Shown here piece after piece: positions 25,379-35,202 of a stretch of DNA of 64,000 nt. A model generated the notes under the pieces. The model was given only the letters and a program-made list of their open reading frames with translations, ran no database searches and was not told the origin of the DNA. Every line of letters begins with the position of its first letter. Position 1 is the first letter of the stretch. Origin of the DNA: Phascolarctobacterium sp. ET69 (GTDB lineage: Bacteria; Bacillota; Negativicutes; Acidaminococcales; Acidaminococcaceae). Location: positions 1 to 64,000 of the forward strand of contig NZ_JAMBLR010000005.1 of NCBI RefSeq assembly GCF_023336935.1. The letters run 5' to 3'. The position numbers and the translations under genes are program-made.

Positions 25379-25636
25379 ATGAAAAAAATTCTTGTAACAT
25401 CTCTTTTGCTTTTATCAATCGCAAGCACAGCTCTAGCTGCAAATTCTTTTATAGAAAGATTTTACGCCTTCTCTAACAGAGATACTGGGACTATTGAAGA
25501 AGTAAATTATTATCTTGAAAAAGGTGGCATTGTAAAAGACTTTAAATGCCTTCGCAGAGGCGATGACGGAACTTTTACAACTATGGTAATTCAAATTCCA
25601 ACAGAAGTATTTAATAACCAACGCTATACAAAATAA
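25379..25636 (+). CDS. Small secreted protein of unknown function
   Basis: 85 residues. A clean signal peptide (MKKILVTSLLLLSIASTALAA) predicts export, leaving a mature protein of about 64 residues with mixed charge and one Cys. No family is recognised. The ribosome site TAAGGAG and a promoter lie upstream and a strong terminator follows, so it is a self-contained gene. It is divergent from the CoiA-like gene and shares its AT-rich composition. The amino-acid pattern (FYAFSNRDTGTIEEVNYYL) suggests a folded small domain rather than a toxin peptide, but this is a guess. Confidence 0.7.
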   Translation: MKKILVTSLLLLSIASTALAANSFIERFYAFSNRDTGTIEEVNYYLEKGGIVKDFKCLRRGDDGTFTTMVIQIPTEVFNNQRYTK

Positions 25637-25640
25637 AAAT

Positions 25641-25685
25641 TATAACCCCTGCATTATGGTTAATCCACTTTGCAGGGGTTATATA
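25641..25685 (+). terminator. Terminator after the small secreted protein
   Basis: TATAACCCCTGCA / TGCAGGGGTTATA stem followed by TTTTA. Symmetric enough to work on both strands, toward the rubredoxin gene as well. Confidence 0.8.
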
Positions 25686-25719
25686 TTTTAAGATGTTGTT
25701 AAATTAGTTTTATTCTTCC

Positions 25720-26364
25720 CTACTCTACCTTTTTAAACCTGCTTTTGGGCTGCCGGCAGATGGGGCAGGTAAAGTCGTCCGGCTCTTTGGTTAAATCTCC
25801 TTCGTACACGTAGCCGCAAATAGTACATACCCATTTTTCGCCTGCGGTTTCCACAGTTTCTTCCTGATAGGTGGGCGCGTTTTTAGGTGCTTTGCCTTTA
25901 ATTACATCATGGTAATATTTATAGGTCATGGGCGTATAATCGCCAAGCACTTCCGCATCAATAACACGCGCCAAAATTACAAAATGGGTTTCCATTTCAT
26001 ACTTGCCTAGCACTTCTGCTGTAATATAACCGCTGGTTTTATCCGTTATAACAGGCAGGCCGTTTTTCATTTCCCAGCTAAAGCCGCAAGCCTCAAATTT
26101 ATCCGTATCGCAGCCGGAGCAGAAGCCTAATCTTGCAATAACATTCTGCGGTGTGGCTTCCGAAAGAATTGTTAAGGCAAATTTTCCGGATTTTTCGAGC
26201 GCGGTAAAGGTATAGTTATTTTTATTAACGCTGATAGCAATGGTCGGGTTATCGCTTGTTACCTGCACTGCGGTGTTTATAATGCAGCCTGTTGGCCTTT
26301 CGCCGTCCATTACCGTAAGCGCATACATGCCATACGAAATTTTCCACAAAACTGATTTATCCAT
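25720..26364 (-). CDS. hrb: Flavin reductase-rubredoxin fusion (high-molecular-weight rubredoxin type)
   Basis: 214 residues. The N-terminal ~160 residues are a flavin reductase-like FMN domain (SYGMYALTVMDGERPTGCIINTAVQVTSD...ISVNKNNYT). After a short linker a rubredoxin domain follows: CTICGYVYEGD...CPICRQPKSRF gives the four iron-binding cysteines. In Moorella the related Hrb passes electrons from NADH to flavodiiron proteins that remove NO or oxygen. An oxygen/NO defence role here is an inference. Monocistronic. A palindromic TTGTTAACAA lies in the leader at about 26411-26420. Confidence 0.93.
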   Translation of the reverse strand: MDKSVLWKISYGMYALTVMDGERPTGCIINTAVQVTSDNPTIAISVNKNNYTFTALEKSGKFALTILSEATPQNVIARLGFCSGCDTDKFEACGFSWEMKNGLPVITDKTSGYITAEVLGKYEMETHFVILARVIDAEVLGDYTPMTYKYYHDVIKGKAPKNAPTYQEETVETAGEKWVCTICGYVYEGDLTKEPDDFTCPICRQPKSRFKKVE

Positions 26365-26491
26365 TTCACTGCCTCCGTTTCTTGTTAAAAAGTTTTATGC
26401 TTTGCACTTTTTGTTAACAACACAATTATTACTGCTATAATTATTATAACTTTTACATATTGTAATAAGCAATAAATATTTAAAAATCTGC

Positions 26492-26520
26492 AAAAAAATA
26501 ACCCGGCTTGCAGCCGGGCT
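26492..26520 (-). terminator. Terminator of the radC-mre-rodA operon
   Basis: On the minus strand AGCCCGGCT / AGCCGGGT with loop GCA, followed by TATTTTTTT. It lies about 20 bases after the last gene. Confidence 0.88.
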
Positions 26521-26540
26521 GTTTTATATTGCCGTTATGC

Positions 26541-27248
26541 CTATCCAAGCACAACCATGTCTTTGCCGAGCATTGGCAGTTTGTTGCCAAAAGCATCGTA
26601 CTTATATAAATCAAGGCGTTCTATATCTGCTTTTTCGGCAGGCAGGTTTAAATTATACTGCTGGTTTAAGGTGTTTATTAAATCAACCGCTTTCATGCTG
26701 CCGTTTGGCGTTATGCGGCAGCTGAAAGTAAGCACCAGTTCTCCGCCGCTGTTTTGAGCCGTAATATGCGGTATAAAAAACTTAACGTCAATTTCTTTTA
26801 CTTTTGTTTTGGCTTTTGGCGCTGCTTTGGCATAAATTATGCTTTCAGCTTCGTTAAACGCCGCCACAGCTTCGTCAACCGGCTTGTCATACGGCAGGGT
26901 TACGCGGTAATCCGCGCCGCCTGCTTCCGCCATAAGCGCGGGAGCATTGGTTGCCGTTACATCTGCCGCCAAAATGCGGATTCCGCGCGGCAGTGCTTTT
27001 TGCATTTTTTCTGCGGCTTCTTCTGCCGTCATCGGTTCGGCCAGTTCAATTTCGCAAAATTCGGCATAACTAACCACGCCAACGCCCAGTGCCGATGCCA
27101 ACGAAAATTTTAAATGCGGGTTAAATCCTTCGCTGTATGCGGCAGGCAATTTTGCCCTGCGGATAGCGCGTTCGATAGTACGCACGTATTCAAGATGGGA
27201 TATAAACCTTATGCTTTTATCTTTGGTTATTTTTAATCTCAGTTTCAT
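26541..27248 (-). CDS. TIGR03936 family radical SAM-associated protein (DUF2344)
   Basis: 235 residues from the ATG at 27248 (ribosome site GGAAGG). A longer frame up to 27296 has no site. The family begins with KLRLKITKDKSIRFISHLEYVRTIERAIRRAKLP and AYSEGFNPH, as here. It has no Fe-S motif of its own. It is nearly always encoded beside a TIGR03960-type radical SAM protein, and in many bacteria the two are fused. The gap here is four bases, so they probably work as one enzyme on an unknown substrate. Confidence 0.92.
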   Translation of the reverse strand: MKLRLKITKDKSIRFISHLEYVRTIERAIRRAKLPAAYSEGFNPHLKFSLASALGVGVVSYAEFCEIELAEPMTAEEAAEKMQKALPRGIRILAADVTATNAPALMAEAGGADYRVTLPYDKPVDEAVAAFNEAESIIYAKAAPKAKTKVKEIDVKFFIPHITAQNSGGELVLTFSCRITPNGSMKAVDLINTLNQQYNLNLPAEKADIERLDLYKYDAFGNKLPMLGKDMVVLG

Positions 27249-27252
27249 TTTA

Positions 27253-29100
27253 TTAACCTTCCACTTTAACTTGTACGCCAAGTTTTTGGCAAACACCGCA
27301 GCCGGTGCAGCTGCCGCGGCGGCAGTCGTGCGTCAGTTCGCCGCGCTGTGCTTTTTTATATTCATTGCGTAAAAAGGCGCGCGATACCGCAGGCTGAATA
27401 TGTTCCCACGGAAACACTTCGTTTTCGCCGCGCTCGCGGGCAATGTAAAATTCTTTATCAAGCCCGCAGTCCTGCAAGGCCTGCAGCCAGCGTTCATAAT
27501 CAAACTGTTCGCTCCAGCCGTCAAATTTGGCTCCGCGCTGCCATGCAAGATATAACGCTTTGCCAAGGCGTCTGTCGCCACGCGCAAAAACGGCTTCCAT
27601 AATGCTGGTTTCCGGGTCGTGATACTGGAAAGTAATATTTTTTACCTTTAAGGCGTCTTTTAACAAATACTGTTTGCGGCGCAGTTCGTCCATGCTGTTC
27701 TGCGCGCTCCACTGAAACGGCGTATACGGTTTTGGCACGAAGCTGCTGGCGCTTACGGTAACCTTGCAGCCGCCTTTGCCTGTAATTTCGCGGTATTTAT
27801 ACTGCACCTTCTTCGCCAAATCGGCAATAGCAAGTACGTCCTCATCGGTTTCACCGGGCAGGCCAATCATAAAATACAGTTTTACGCTGCTCCAGCCCGA
27901 TTTAAATGCCGCGCTGACGGCGTTCATCAAATCTTCTTCGGTTACGCCTTTATTAATAACGTCGCGCATACGCTGGCTGCCTGCTTCCGGCGCAAAGGTA
28001 AGGCCGCTTTTGCGCACTGCCTGCACTTCTTTGGCCAGGTCTACCGAAAAGCTGTCAATACGCAGCGACGGCAGCGAAACACTTACGCGTTCATCTTTAA
28101 ATTCGGCAATCATGTCGTGAATCATCGGCGCAAGGCAGGTATAATCAGCCGTGCTTAACGATACCAGCGAAATTTCGTTATAACCTGTGTTATCTACCAG
28201 TTTGCGCGCCAAAGCCTTTAAAACTTCCGGATGGCGTTCACGCACGGGGCGGTATACCATACCGGCATGGCAAAAACGGCAGCCGCGTGTACAGCCGCGG
28301 AATACTTCAAGCATAATGCGGTCGTGTACAATTTCGCCAAAAGGCACTACCGGCGCTGTCGGGAAATCAACATCGTTCAAATCTTTTATAACGCGTTTTT
28401 CAATAACGGCAGGCGCACCTTCATAAATAGGCACCACTGCTTTTACGGTGTTATCTTCGTTGTATTCGGTTTTATAAAAACCTGGTACATAAATGCCTTT
28501 AATTTTTACGGCACGCTCTAAAAAGCCTCTGCGTCCGCCAGAGCGGCCTTGTTTCTTCCATTCGCGGTAAGCGTTTAAAAGCTCTACCAAAACTTCTTCA
28601 CCTTCGCCGATAACGGCCATGTCAAACACATCCGCCAAAGGCTCCGGGTTATATACGCACGGCCCGCCAACAACAACAAACGGGTCGGCTTCGCTGCGTT
28701 CTGCCGCTAAAACAGGCACCTGCCCCAAATCGAGCATGTTTAAAATATTGCTGTACGAAAGTTCATACTGCAGGGTAAAACCAACAAAGTCAAAATCCTT
28801 CAGCACTTTATTGGTTTCCAGGCTGCGCAAAGGTATGCCGTGTTCACGCATTTTTGCTTCCATATCGGTCCACGGCGCGCATACGCGTTCTGCCGCCAGC
28901 CCGCTTTCTTTATTTACAATATGGTACAAAATTTTAAAGCCCAAATAGCTCATGCCAATTTCGTACACATCCGGAAACGCCAGGGCAATGCTTACTTCGG
29001 TTTCTTCCGGCGTTTTTACAATGCTGCCGAACTCATCGCCGGTATAGCGTGCAGGTTTGGCAACACTGCTTAAAATATCTATCGTCAGTTCTTTGTTCAC
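27253..29100 (-). CDS. TIGR03960 family B12-binding radical SAM protein
   Basis: 615 residues from a GTG at 29100, which has GAGGAGG just upstream. A TTG at 29115 would lie inside that site. An N-terminal cobalamin-binding-like Rossmann domain (about 1-200, VVVGGPCVYNPEPLADVFDMAVIGEGEE) precedes a radical SAM barrel with the cluster motif GCTRGCRFCHAG at about 290. A C-terminal domain ends in a Cys-rich tail (CRRGSCTGCGVC), which could hold a second cluster. Methylthiolation or similar chemistry is typical of this architecture, but the substrate is unknown. Confidence 0.92.
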   Translation of the reverse strand: MNKELTIDILSSVAKPARYTGDEFGSIVKTPEETEVSIALAFPDVYEIGMSYLGFKILYHIVNKESGLAAERVCAPWTDMEAKMREHGIPLRSLETNKVLKDFDFVGFTLQYELSYSNILNMLDLGQVPVLAAERSEADPFVVVGGPCVYNPEPLADVFDMAVIGEGEEVLVELLNAYREWKKQGRSGGRRGFLERAVKIKGIYVPGFYKTEYNEDNTVKAVVPIYEGAPAVIEKRVIKDLNDVDFPTAPVVPFGEIVHDRIMLEVFRGCTRGCRFCHAGMVYRPVRERHPEVLKALARKLVDNTGYNEISLVSLSTADYTCLAPMIHDMIAEFKDERVSVSLPSLRIDSFSVDLAKEVQAVRKSGLTFAPEAGSQRMRDVINKGVTEEDLMNAVSAAFKSGWSSVKLYFMIGLPGETDEDVLAIADLAKKVQYKYREITGKGGCKVTVSASSFVPKPYTPFQWSAQNSMDELRRKQYLLKDALKVKNITFQYHDPETSIMEAVFARGDRRLGKALYLAWQRGAKFDGWSEQFDYERWLQALQDCGLDKEFYIARERGENEVFPWEHIQPAVSRAFLRNEYKKAQRGELTHDCRRGSCTGCGVCQKLGVQVKVEG

Positions 29101-29111
29101 GTTCTTCCTCC

Positions 29112-30212
29112 TCAAAATTGCAGCTGCTGCTTGCGCAGGCGTATGTTAAGCAAAAGCCCCACCAAAAACATATTGGTGGTAAGCGAGCTTACGCCGTAGC
29201 TTAAAAACGGCAGCGGTATGCCGGTTACAGGCATTATGCCGGCCGTCATGCCAATGTTTACAAACATATGGAAAGTAAACATAAAAGTTATGCCCACTGC
29301 CAGCAATGTTCCGAAGTCATCTTCGGCATTAAGGGCAATGGTAAGCCCGCGCCAGATAATAATGCCGTATAAAAATAATATTACGCACACGCCGATAAAC
29401 CCGAATTCTTCGCCGGCAACGGCAAATACAAAGTCCGTATGGTTTTCCGGCAAAAAGTTCAGCTGGCTCTGCGTGCCCGAAAACCAGCCTTTGCCGGTTA
29501 ACAGCCCGCTGCCAATGGCGATTTTCGATTGTATTACATGGTAGCCTGCACCGAAAGGGTCAAGCTCCGGGTCTAAAAACACGCGGATACGGTTTTTCTG
29601 ATATTCCTTTAAAATCATCCAGAAGGCAGGCAAAAGCACCACGAAAGCGCCGCTTAACATTGCCAGCCAGCGCATTTTAAACCCGCTTATAATTAGCATG
29701 CCCAGTGTTATAACGGCAAAAACAAGTGAAGTACCTAAATCCGGCTGGCGCATTACCAGCACAAACGGCACAAACACATAGGCAACGGCAGGCAGATAAT
29801 CTGTAAAATCAGTATAAAGCTCTGCCCTTTTTGCCAAAAACGCCGCCAGGCAGATGATAATTATCGCCTTGGCAAATTCCGAAGGCTGTATTGTAACCGG
29901 TCCTATCTGAATCCACCTTTGTGCGCCCAACGCCGAATGCCCCACAAACATTACCGCCAAAAGCAGCACCAGGTTAAAAATATACAAAGGCTTTGCTATC
30001 TGCTGCAAAAGACGGTAATCAAAGCGCAGGCAAAAAATCACCAGCAGCACGTTAATGCCAAAAAATATGCCCTGGCGTTCTACAAACCACGCTTCCCCCC
30101 TGGCAACGGCATACGAATGCGTAGCGCTGGCAATCAGCATCAGCCCAATGCCAACAAGCGCGCACACCGCACCTACCAGCCACCAGTCTATGTTACGCAA
30201 ATATCTCTGCAT
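29112..30212 (-). CDS. rodA: Rod-shape peptidoglycan polymerase RodA
   Basis: 366 residues with about ten membrane helices. A SEDS-family glycosyltransferase that polymerises lipid II during side-wall growth together with PBP2. Typical motifs: FAKAIIIICLAAF, QPDLGTSLVFA, the extracellular loop with the catalytic Asp region (RVFLDPELDPFGAGYHVIQSKIAIGSG is the SEDS signature stretch, split here by context) and GIPLPFLSYGVSSL. It follows its partner PBP2 gene after 12 bases. Confidence 0.97.
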   Translation of the reverse strand: MQRYLRNIDWWLVGAVCALVGIGLMLIASATHSYAVARGEAWFVERQGIFFGINVLLVIFCLRFDYRLLQQIAKPLYIFNLVLLLAVMFVGHSALGAQRWIQIGPVTIQPSEFAKAIIIICLAAFLAKRAELYTDFTDYLPAVAYVFVPFVLVMRQPDLGTSLVFAVITLGMLIISGFKMRWLAMLSGAFVVLLPAFWMILKEYQKNRIRVFLDPELDPFGAGYHVIQSKIAIGSGLLTGKGWFSGTQSQLNFLPENHTDFVFAVAGEEFGFIGVCVILFLYGIIIWRGLTIALNAEDDFGTLLAVGITFMFTFHMFVNIGMTAGIMPVTGIPLPFLSYGVSSLTTNMFLVGLLLNIRLRKQQLQF

Positions 30213-30224
30213 TTACTGCCTCCG

Positions 30225-32039
30225 TTATTTAGCGGCAGGGGTATCGGTTATAAAACCCTCCTGCCTGAACCATTCTTCAAAAACTTTATATACAATAGGG
30301 CCTGCGGCCGAAGTACCGAAACCGCCCTGCTCTACAATGCAGGCTACAACAAGTTCCGGGTTTTCTGCCGGTCCGTAGGCAACAAAAAGGCCGTGGTCGC
30401 GCCCGTGCGGGTTTTCTGCCGTGCCTGTTTTAGCTGCAATTTGCTTTGGCAGGCTGGCAAAATACGATGCCGTACCGCCTTCTTCAGCTACGCCCTCCAA
30501 TGCGTTCTGGATAAGCCTCAGCGTATGCATGGATATGCCGATATTTCTTGCCGGAGCGTGTTCTGCCATCTGGTATACGCTGCCGTCATTATTCAGCAGG
30601 CTTTCTACCAGATACGGCGGATGGTAAACGCCGTCTGCCGCCACGCAGCTCATCAGCATAGCCAGCTGTATCGGCGTTGCCAAATCTATGCCCTGCCCGA
30701 TAGAAGCATTAAAGGTATCGCCAAGCATCCAGCTTTCGCCGGGGAAGATTTTCTTCTTGTTTTCCGGTGTCGGCAAAAGCCCGGAAAGTTCTCCTTCAAG
30801 CTCTATGCCTGTCGGAGAACCGAGCCCGAACTTTTTGGCAAATTCCACAATATTGTTTATGCCAAGGCGGTTGCCCATTTCATAAAAGTAAACGTTATCA
30901 GATTTACGCAGAGCTTCATGAAAGTCAATCCACCCCAGTGCCTCGCCGCCGGCGTTGCCCATCGGCACAAGCCAGTGCTTGCCGCTGTCAAAAATCTTTT
31001 CTTCGGGCGTTACCTTGCCAAGCTCCAGCGCTGCAGAGCCGGTAACAATTTTAAACGGCGAACCCGGCGGATATTCACCGCCGATAACTTTATTGCCCAT
31101 AGGATAGTTAGGGTCATTATTAATGATATTCCAGTCTTTTTCACTGATACCGTGCACAAAAAGGTTCGGGTTGAAAGCAGGGCGGCTTACCATGGCACGC
31201 ACAGCGCCTGTTTTAGGGTCGATAGCAATAATTGCCGCCGCCCTTGCCCCCGGTGCCACCCCGGAAGAACGCAGATAAGCCAGATGCTCATCCACGGCTT
31301 TTTCCATGCACAGCTGCAAATCTTTATCTATTGTAAGTTTAAGGCTTTTGCCGGGCACAGGGTCTATCTGCCCAAGCTGCTTAACTACATTGCCTCCAAC
31401 GTCAACTTCTTCGTCATAACTGCCGTCCTGGCCGCGCACATAACGGTCGTAAGTTTTTTCCAGCCCAAACTTGCCAACCACGCTGCCAACCGGCATATTT
31501 TTGTAAGAGCCTTCTGTAATATCGTAATTGCTTACTTCGCCAACATAGCCAATGGCATGTACCGCAAGCTCTTTATATAAATAGTTGCGCACCGGCTGAA
31601 TTTCAATCATTACACCCGGCAGCTCGTTCTTTTTTTCTTCCAGTTTGGTAAGCATTTCCGGAGTAATATTTGTTTTTAAACGCGTCGGTTCATAACTGTC
31701 GCTGTTGGCTTCTATTTTCTTCTGCATTTCTGCCACAGGCATTTCAATTATTTCTGAAAGCAGGTTCAGAATTTCCGCATCATAAGGGCTGTTCTGCCTG
31801 CGCAGGGCAACTACATAGCCAGGCAGGTTATTAACCAGTTCTTCGCCGTCACGGTCATAAAAAATTCCGCGCGGAGCCACAACTTTTGTTCTGCGCAAAC
31901 GGTTGCCGTCAGCCTGGTCGCCGTAAAAATCGCCGCGCCACAGCTGCATATACGCCATACGCCCCAGCAATACCAGCAATATGCAGATAGCGGCAACAAG
32001 CATCGCCTGTAATCTGTTAGCATATCTTTTGTTCAGCAT
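30225..32039 (-). CDS. mrdA: Penicillin-binding protein 2 (elongation transpeptidase)
   Basis: 604 residues. One N-terminal membrane anchor (~11-31), a PBP dimerisation/pedestal domain (about 50-230) and a transpeptidase domain. The active-site Ser lies in PPGSPFK near residue 326, the SxN motif is SDN, and KTGTAENP is at about 536. It cross-links peptidoglycan in the lateral wall with RodA and the MreBCD complex encoded upstream. Ribosome site AAAGGAG precedes the ATG. Confidence 0.96.
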   Translation of the reverse strand: MLNKRYANRLQAMLVAAICILLVLLGRMAYMQLWRGDFYGDQADGNRLRRTKVVAPRGIFYDRDGEELVNNLPGYVVALRRQNSPYDAEILNLLSEIIEMPVAEMQKKIEANSDSYEPTRLKTNITPEMLTKLEEKKNELPGVMIEIQPVRNYLYKELAVHAIGYVGEVSNYDITEGSYKNMPVGSVVGKFGLEKTYDRYVRGQDGSYDEEVDVGGNVVKQLGQIDPVPGKSLKLTIDKDLQLCMEKAVDEHLAYLRSSGVAPGARAAAIIAIDPKTGAVRAMVSRPAFNPNLFVHGISEKDWNIINNDPNYPMGNKVIGGEYPPGSPFKIVTGSAALELGKVTPEEKIFDSGKHWLVPMGNAGGEALGWIDFHEALRKSDNVYFYEMGNRLGINNIVEFAKKFGLGSPTGIELEGELSGLLPTPENKKKIFPGESWMLGDTFNASIGQGIDLATPIQLAMLMSCVAADGVYHPPYLVESLLNNDGSVYQMAEHAPARNIGISMHTLRLIQNALEGVAEEGGTASYFASLPKQIAAKTGTAENPHGRDHGLFVAYGPAENPELVVACIVEQGGFGTSAAGPIVYKVFEEWFRQEGFITDTPAAK

Positions 32040-32063
32040 TGCCTAAACTCCTTTAAAACAAAC

Positions 32064-32549
32064 CTACTCATCTTTATGCCAATGGCTGATAAAATAACAT
32101 AATTTATAAACGGGAACTATAAATAAAATATTTCCCAGGCAATATGCAAGCGACTGCTGCAAATACCCGCCCACAAAGGTTAAATCTGCCGCAGGCGTTA
32201 AAAACAGCGCCACAAAGAAAAACAGCATGCGTATGCCTGCTGTTATTACCAATGCTGCCACAATATGGTAAGCAAAATGTTCCTTAAACACCTGCCCTTT
32301 AATAAACCCGGCAACAAAGCCTACCATACAGCGCGTTATTGTATGAAAGCCAAACACCGCTCCGCTCAGAAAATCATACATTAACCCGGCTGCGGCACCT
32401 GTAAGCGCCCCTGTTTGCGGGCCATACAGCATTGCCATTGCGTAAACAAACAGCAGCACCAGGTCAAATTTCAGCCATGCAGGCTGCGGCACTGTTACCT
32501 GAATGCCAAAAAATATCAAATAAACAACAAAGAACAGCAGTTTTCTCAT
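32064..32549 (-). CDS. mreD: Rod shape-determining protein MreD
   Basis: 161 residues, nearly all hydrophobic, forming five to six membrane helices (VYLIFFGIQVTVPQPAW..., ILFIVPVYKLCYFI). The short length and the place between mreC and pbp2 identify it more than sequence motifs do. Its ATG overlaps the mreC stop by four bases. Confidence 0.93.
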   Translation of the reverse strand: MRKLLFFVVYLIFFGIQVTVPQPAWLKFDLVLLFVYAMAMLYGPQTGALTGAAAGLMYDFLSGAVFGFHTITRCMVGFVAGFIKGQVFKEHFAYHIVAALVITAGIRMLFFFVALFLTPAADLTFVGGYLQQSLAYCLGNILFIVPVYKLCYFISHWHKDE

Positions 32550-33379
32550 TTTACATTACCGTCCTGCTGATGCCATACTACTACAAAAACTTCTTCCAGC
32601 CCTTCTCTTACTGCCGCAGGCTCAACGGTTGCGTTGCGCAAAAGGCCTGCCGCATCAAGGCTGCTTTCTTTTACCGTGCCTATTACAATACCGGCAGGAT
32701 GGTTCTGGCTGTAACCGCTTGTTACAACAACGTCGCCGGGCAATACATCAGCCTCACGCTGCAAATGCTCCATTAAAAGCGGCACATTATTGCCGCCGCG
32801 GCCTGTAACAATACCTACCGCACGCGAATTGGCACGCAGAATGCGCGCACCTACATTACAGCGAGTGCTTGTAACCAGGGTTACACGTGCCGACGAAGGA
32901 TATGCTTCATCCACCAGCCCTACCAGACCGTTAACGGTTGCTACCGCCATGTCCTGCTGCACGCCGTCATCCGTGCCTTTGTCAATATACAGGCTGTCGC
33001 TTAACTCGCCGGGCGTACGCCCCAAAACCTTAGAAACTACAAGCCTTTGTTCCGGATGCGCATTTTTATAATTCAGCATTTCACGCAGGCGCTGATTTTC
33101 TGCATAAATTTCTGCCATGGCAAGGTTGGCGTAACGCAGTTCGTTAATTTCGCTTTGTAAACTTTCGTTCTGCTGCTGCAAGGTTTTAACAGTCGTCATA
33201 GCCTCGCCGGTATCATCAACCCAGCCGCCAACGGCAGAACTTGCCGCCGCAAAAGGCGTAATAACGGCAGTTACCACCCTGTTTATTACAGGAAACCTCA
33301 GCGGGTCGTGCAGCGCCATGGCAAACAAAGCCACAAGCACCGCTGCTGCCAGCCCAAGGCTTAAATACTTCTTATTCAC
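32546..33379 (-). CDS. mreC: Rod shape-determining protein MreC
   Basis: 277 residues starting at a GTG with AAGGA seven bases upstream. An N-terminal membrane helix (YLSLGLAAAVLVALFAMAL) is followed by a coiled coil (TVKTLQQQNESLQSEINELRYANLAMAEIYAENQRLREML, residues ~60-100, given in parts) and the beta-barrel domains typical of MreC (DGVQQDMAVATVNGLVG). It links the cytoplasmic MreB to PBP2/RodA at the outer face of the membrane. Confidence 0.95.
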   Translation of the reverse strand: MNKKYLSLGLAAAVLVALFAMALHDPLRFPVINRVVTAVITPFAAASSAVGGWVDDTGEAMTTVKTLQQQNESLQSEINELRYANLAMAEIYAENQRLREMLNYKNAHPEQRLVVSKVLGRTPGELSDSLYIDKGTDDGVQQDMAVATVNGLVGLVDEAYPSSARVTLVTSTRCNVGARILRANSRAVGIVTGRGGNNVPLLMEHLQREADVLPGDVVVTSGYSQNHPAGIVIGTVKESSLDAAGLLRNATVEPAAVREGLEEVFVVVWHQQDGNVK

Positions 33380-33390
33380 GCTTCATTCCT

Positions 33391-34425
33391 TCAGTTCGTA
33401 CTATTGGAGGCCATAAAGCCTTTCTTGTAAACGTCAACATTTTCTACTGCAAGGCCGGTACCCAAAGCAACACAGCTCAGAGCGTCATCCGAAACATATA
33501 CCGGCATGCCGGTATCCCTGCTCATAATGCGGTCAAGGTTGCGCAAAAGCGAAGAACCGCCCGTCATAACAACGCCTCTGTCCATAATATCTGCCGCAAG
33601 TTCAGGCGGAGTACGTTCCAGAGTGTTTCTTACAGCATCAAGAATATTGGTAACAGGTTCGTTAAGTGCTTCACAAACCTGATTGGAATTAATGGTAATG
33701 TTTTTCGGTAGGCCGCTTACAAGGTCGCGTCCGCGGATATCCATTTCTTCAGGATTTTCCAGCGGCATAGCCGTGCCGATATTAATTTTTACTTCTTCAG
33801 CCGTACGCTCGCCAATAAGCAGGCTGAAAGTTTTGCGGATATAACGCACAATAGCGTCATCCATAGCATCGCCGCCAGTGCGGATGGATTTACTTACAAC
33901 AATGCCGCCGAGGGAAATAACGGCAACTTCGCAAGTACCGCCGCCGATATCGACAACCATGCTGCCGGTAGCTTCCTGCACGGGCAGCCCTGCACCGATA
34001 GCCGCAGCCATAGGTTCTTCAATCAGATATGCTTCGCGCGCACCGGCCTGCACCGTAGCGTCAATTACCGCACGTTTTTCAACTTCGGTAACGCCGGAAG
34101 GCACGCCTACAACGATACGCGGGCGCACAAGCGAATTTTTGCCGATTGCCTTTTTGATAAAAAATTTCAGCATCGACTGTGTAATGTCAAAATCAGCAAT
34201 AACGCCGTCTTTCATCGGACGGATGGCAATAATATGCCCCGGGGTACGGCCAATCATCTGCTTTGCTTCAGCGCCTATGGCCAGTACTTCGTTGTTGGCT
34301 TTGTCAACCGCAACTACCGAAGGCTCACGGATAATAATGCCCTTGCCCTTTACATGCACCAGCGTATTGGCTGTGCCAAGGTCAATGCCCATATCATGCG
34401 AAAATTTATTAAAAAAACCAAACAT
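33391..34425 (-). CDS. mreB: Rod shape-determining protein MreB
   Basis: 344 residues. Bacterial actin with all ATP-binding motifs: phosphate 1 [11 protein letters not shown], connecting 1 region, phosphate 2 [18 protein letters not shown] and the adenosine motif [13 protein letters not shown]. The N-terminal [10 protein letters not shown] is an amphipathic membrane anchor. It organises wall synthesis during elongation. Its ribosome site GAGGTG overlaps the end of radC. Confidence 0.98.
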   Translation of the reverse strand: MFGFFNKFSHDMGIDLGTANTLVHVKGKGIIIREPSVVAVDKANNEVLAIGAEAKQMIGRTPGHIIAIRPMKDGVIADFDITQSMLKFFIKKAIGKNSLVRPRIVVGVPSGVTEVEKRAVIDATVQAGAREAYLIEEPMAAAIGAGLPVQEATGSMVVDIGGGTCEVAVISLGGIVVSKSIRTGGDAMDDAIVRYIRKTFSLLIGERTAEEVKINIGTAMPLENPEEMDIRGRDLVSGLPKNITINSNQVCEALNEPVTNILDAVRNTLERTPPELAADIMDRGVVMTGGSSLLRNLDRIMSRDTGMPVYVSDDALSCVALGTGLAVENVDVYKKGFMASNSTN

Positions 34426-34435
34426 TACTTACACC

Positions 34436-35125
34436 TCATTCATCAAGATAACCATTTTCTCTAAAACTGAAATACCTGCCGTCGCCAATAATAATATGGT
34501 CTAAAAGCGGTATGCCCATCACAATACCTGTTTCCTTCAATGCAGAAGTCAAACGCCTGTCCTCACGGCTTGGCGCCGGGTCGCCGGAAGGATGGTTATG
34601 TGCCGCCAGAACGCACGCAGCCCTGTGCAGAACAGCCGGGGCAAATACCTCGCGCGGATGCACCACCGAAGCATTAAGCGAACCTTCGGAAACCTGCTGC
34701 ATTTTTATCAGCTGGTTTTTGCTGTCCAGCAGCATTACCACAAATTTTTCATTTCCTTCATAGCGCAGGCGCGGCATTAAAAAATTAACGCACGCCTCAG
34801 GCGAAGAAAACCTTATTTTCTTCTGCGGCTGTGCCCCGGCCACGCGCCTGCCTAACTCTACTGCGGCCAGTATCGTGGCGGCTTTTGCCGGGCCAAGCCC
34901 TTTTATTTTTGATAAATCAGCCACACTGCGCGCTTTGGCGATATTGCTGTAAAAACCGTCATCGTCAGTCAGTTCCCTTGCTATATCCAGTGCCGAACGC
35001 TGCGGCGTGCCTGTTCTGATTAAAATTGCCAATAATTCCGAATTACTCAATATATCCGGGCCATGTTCTATCAGCTTTTCTCTGGGCCTGTCATCCGCCG
35101 GTAAAAGCTTCATCTGCTGGCTCAA
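34436..35125 (-). CDS. radC: RadC family protein (JAB/MPN domain)
   Basis: 229 residues starting at a TTG with AAAGGGTGAT upstream. An N-terminal helix-hairpin-helix region (LSKIKGLGPAKAATILAAVELG) precedes the JAMM metalloprotease-like motif HNHPSGDPAPSRED. The original link to DNA repair is no longer accepted, and the function is open. It is the first gene of the radC-mreBCD-mrdA-rodA operon, an arrangement common in Firmicutes (there often with maf). Confidence 0.95.
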   Translation of the reverse strand: MSQQMKLLPADDRPREKLIEHGPDILSNSELLAILIRTGTPQRSALDIARELTDDDGFYSNIAKARSVADLSKIKGLGPAKAATILAAVELGRRVAGAQPQKKIRFSSPEACVNFLMPRLRYEGNEKFVVMLLDSKNQLIKMQQVSEGSLNASVVHPREVFAPAVLHRAACVLAAHNHPSGDPAPSREDRRLTSALKETGIVMGIPLLDHIIIGDGRYFSFRENGYLDE

Positions 35126-35202
35126 AAATTAATCACCCTTTCAAAACATCTTACAAGTAACAGTAAACGCCAACAGGCCCGTACTTATAAACATTCCAAT
35201 TA

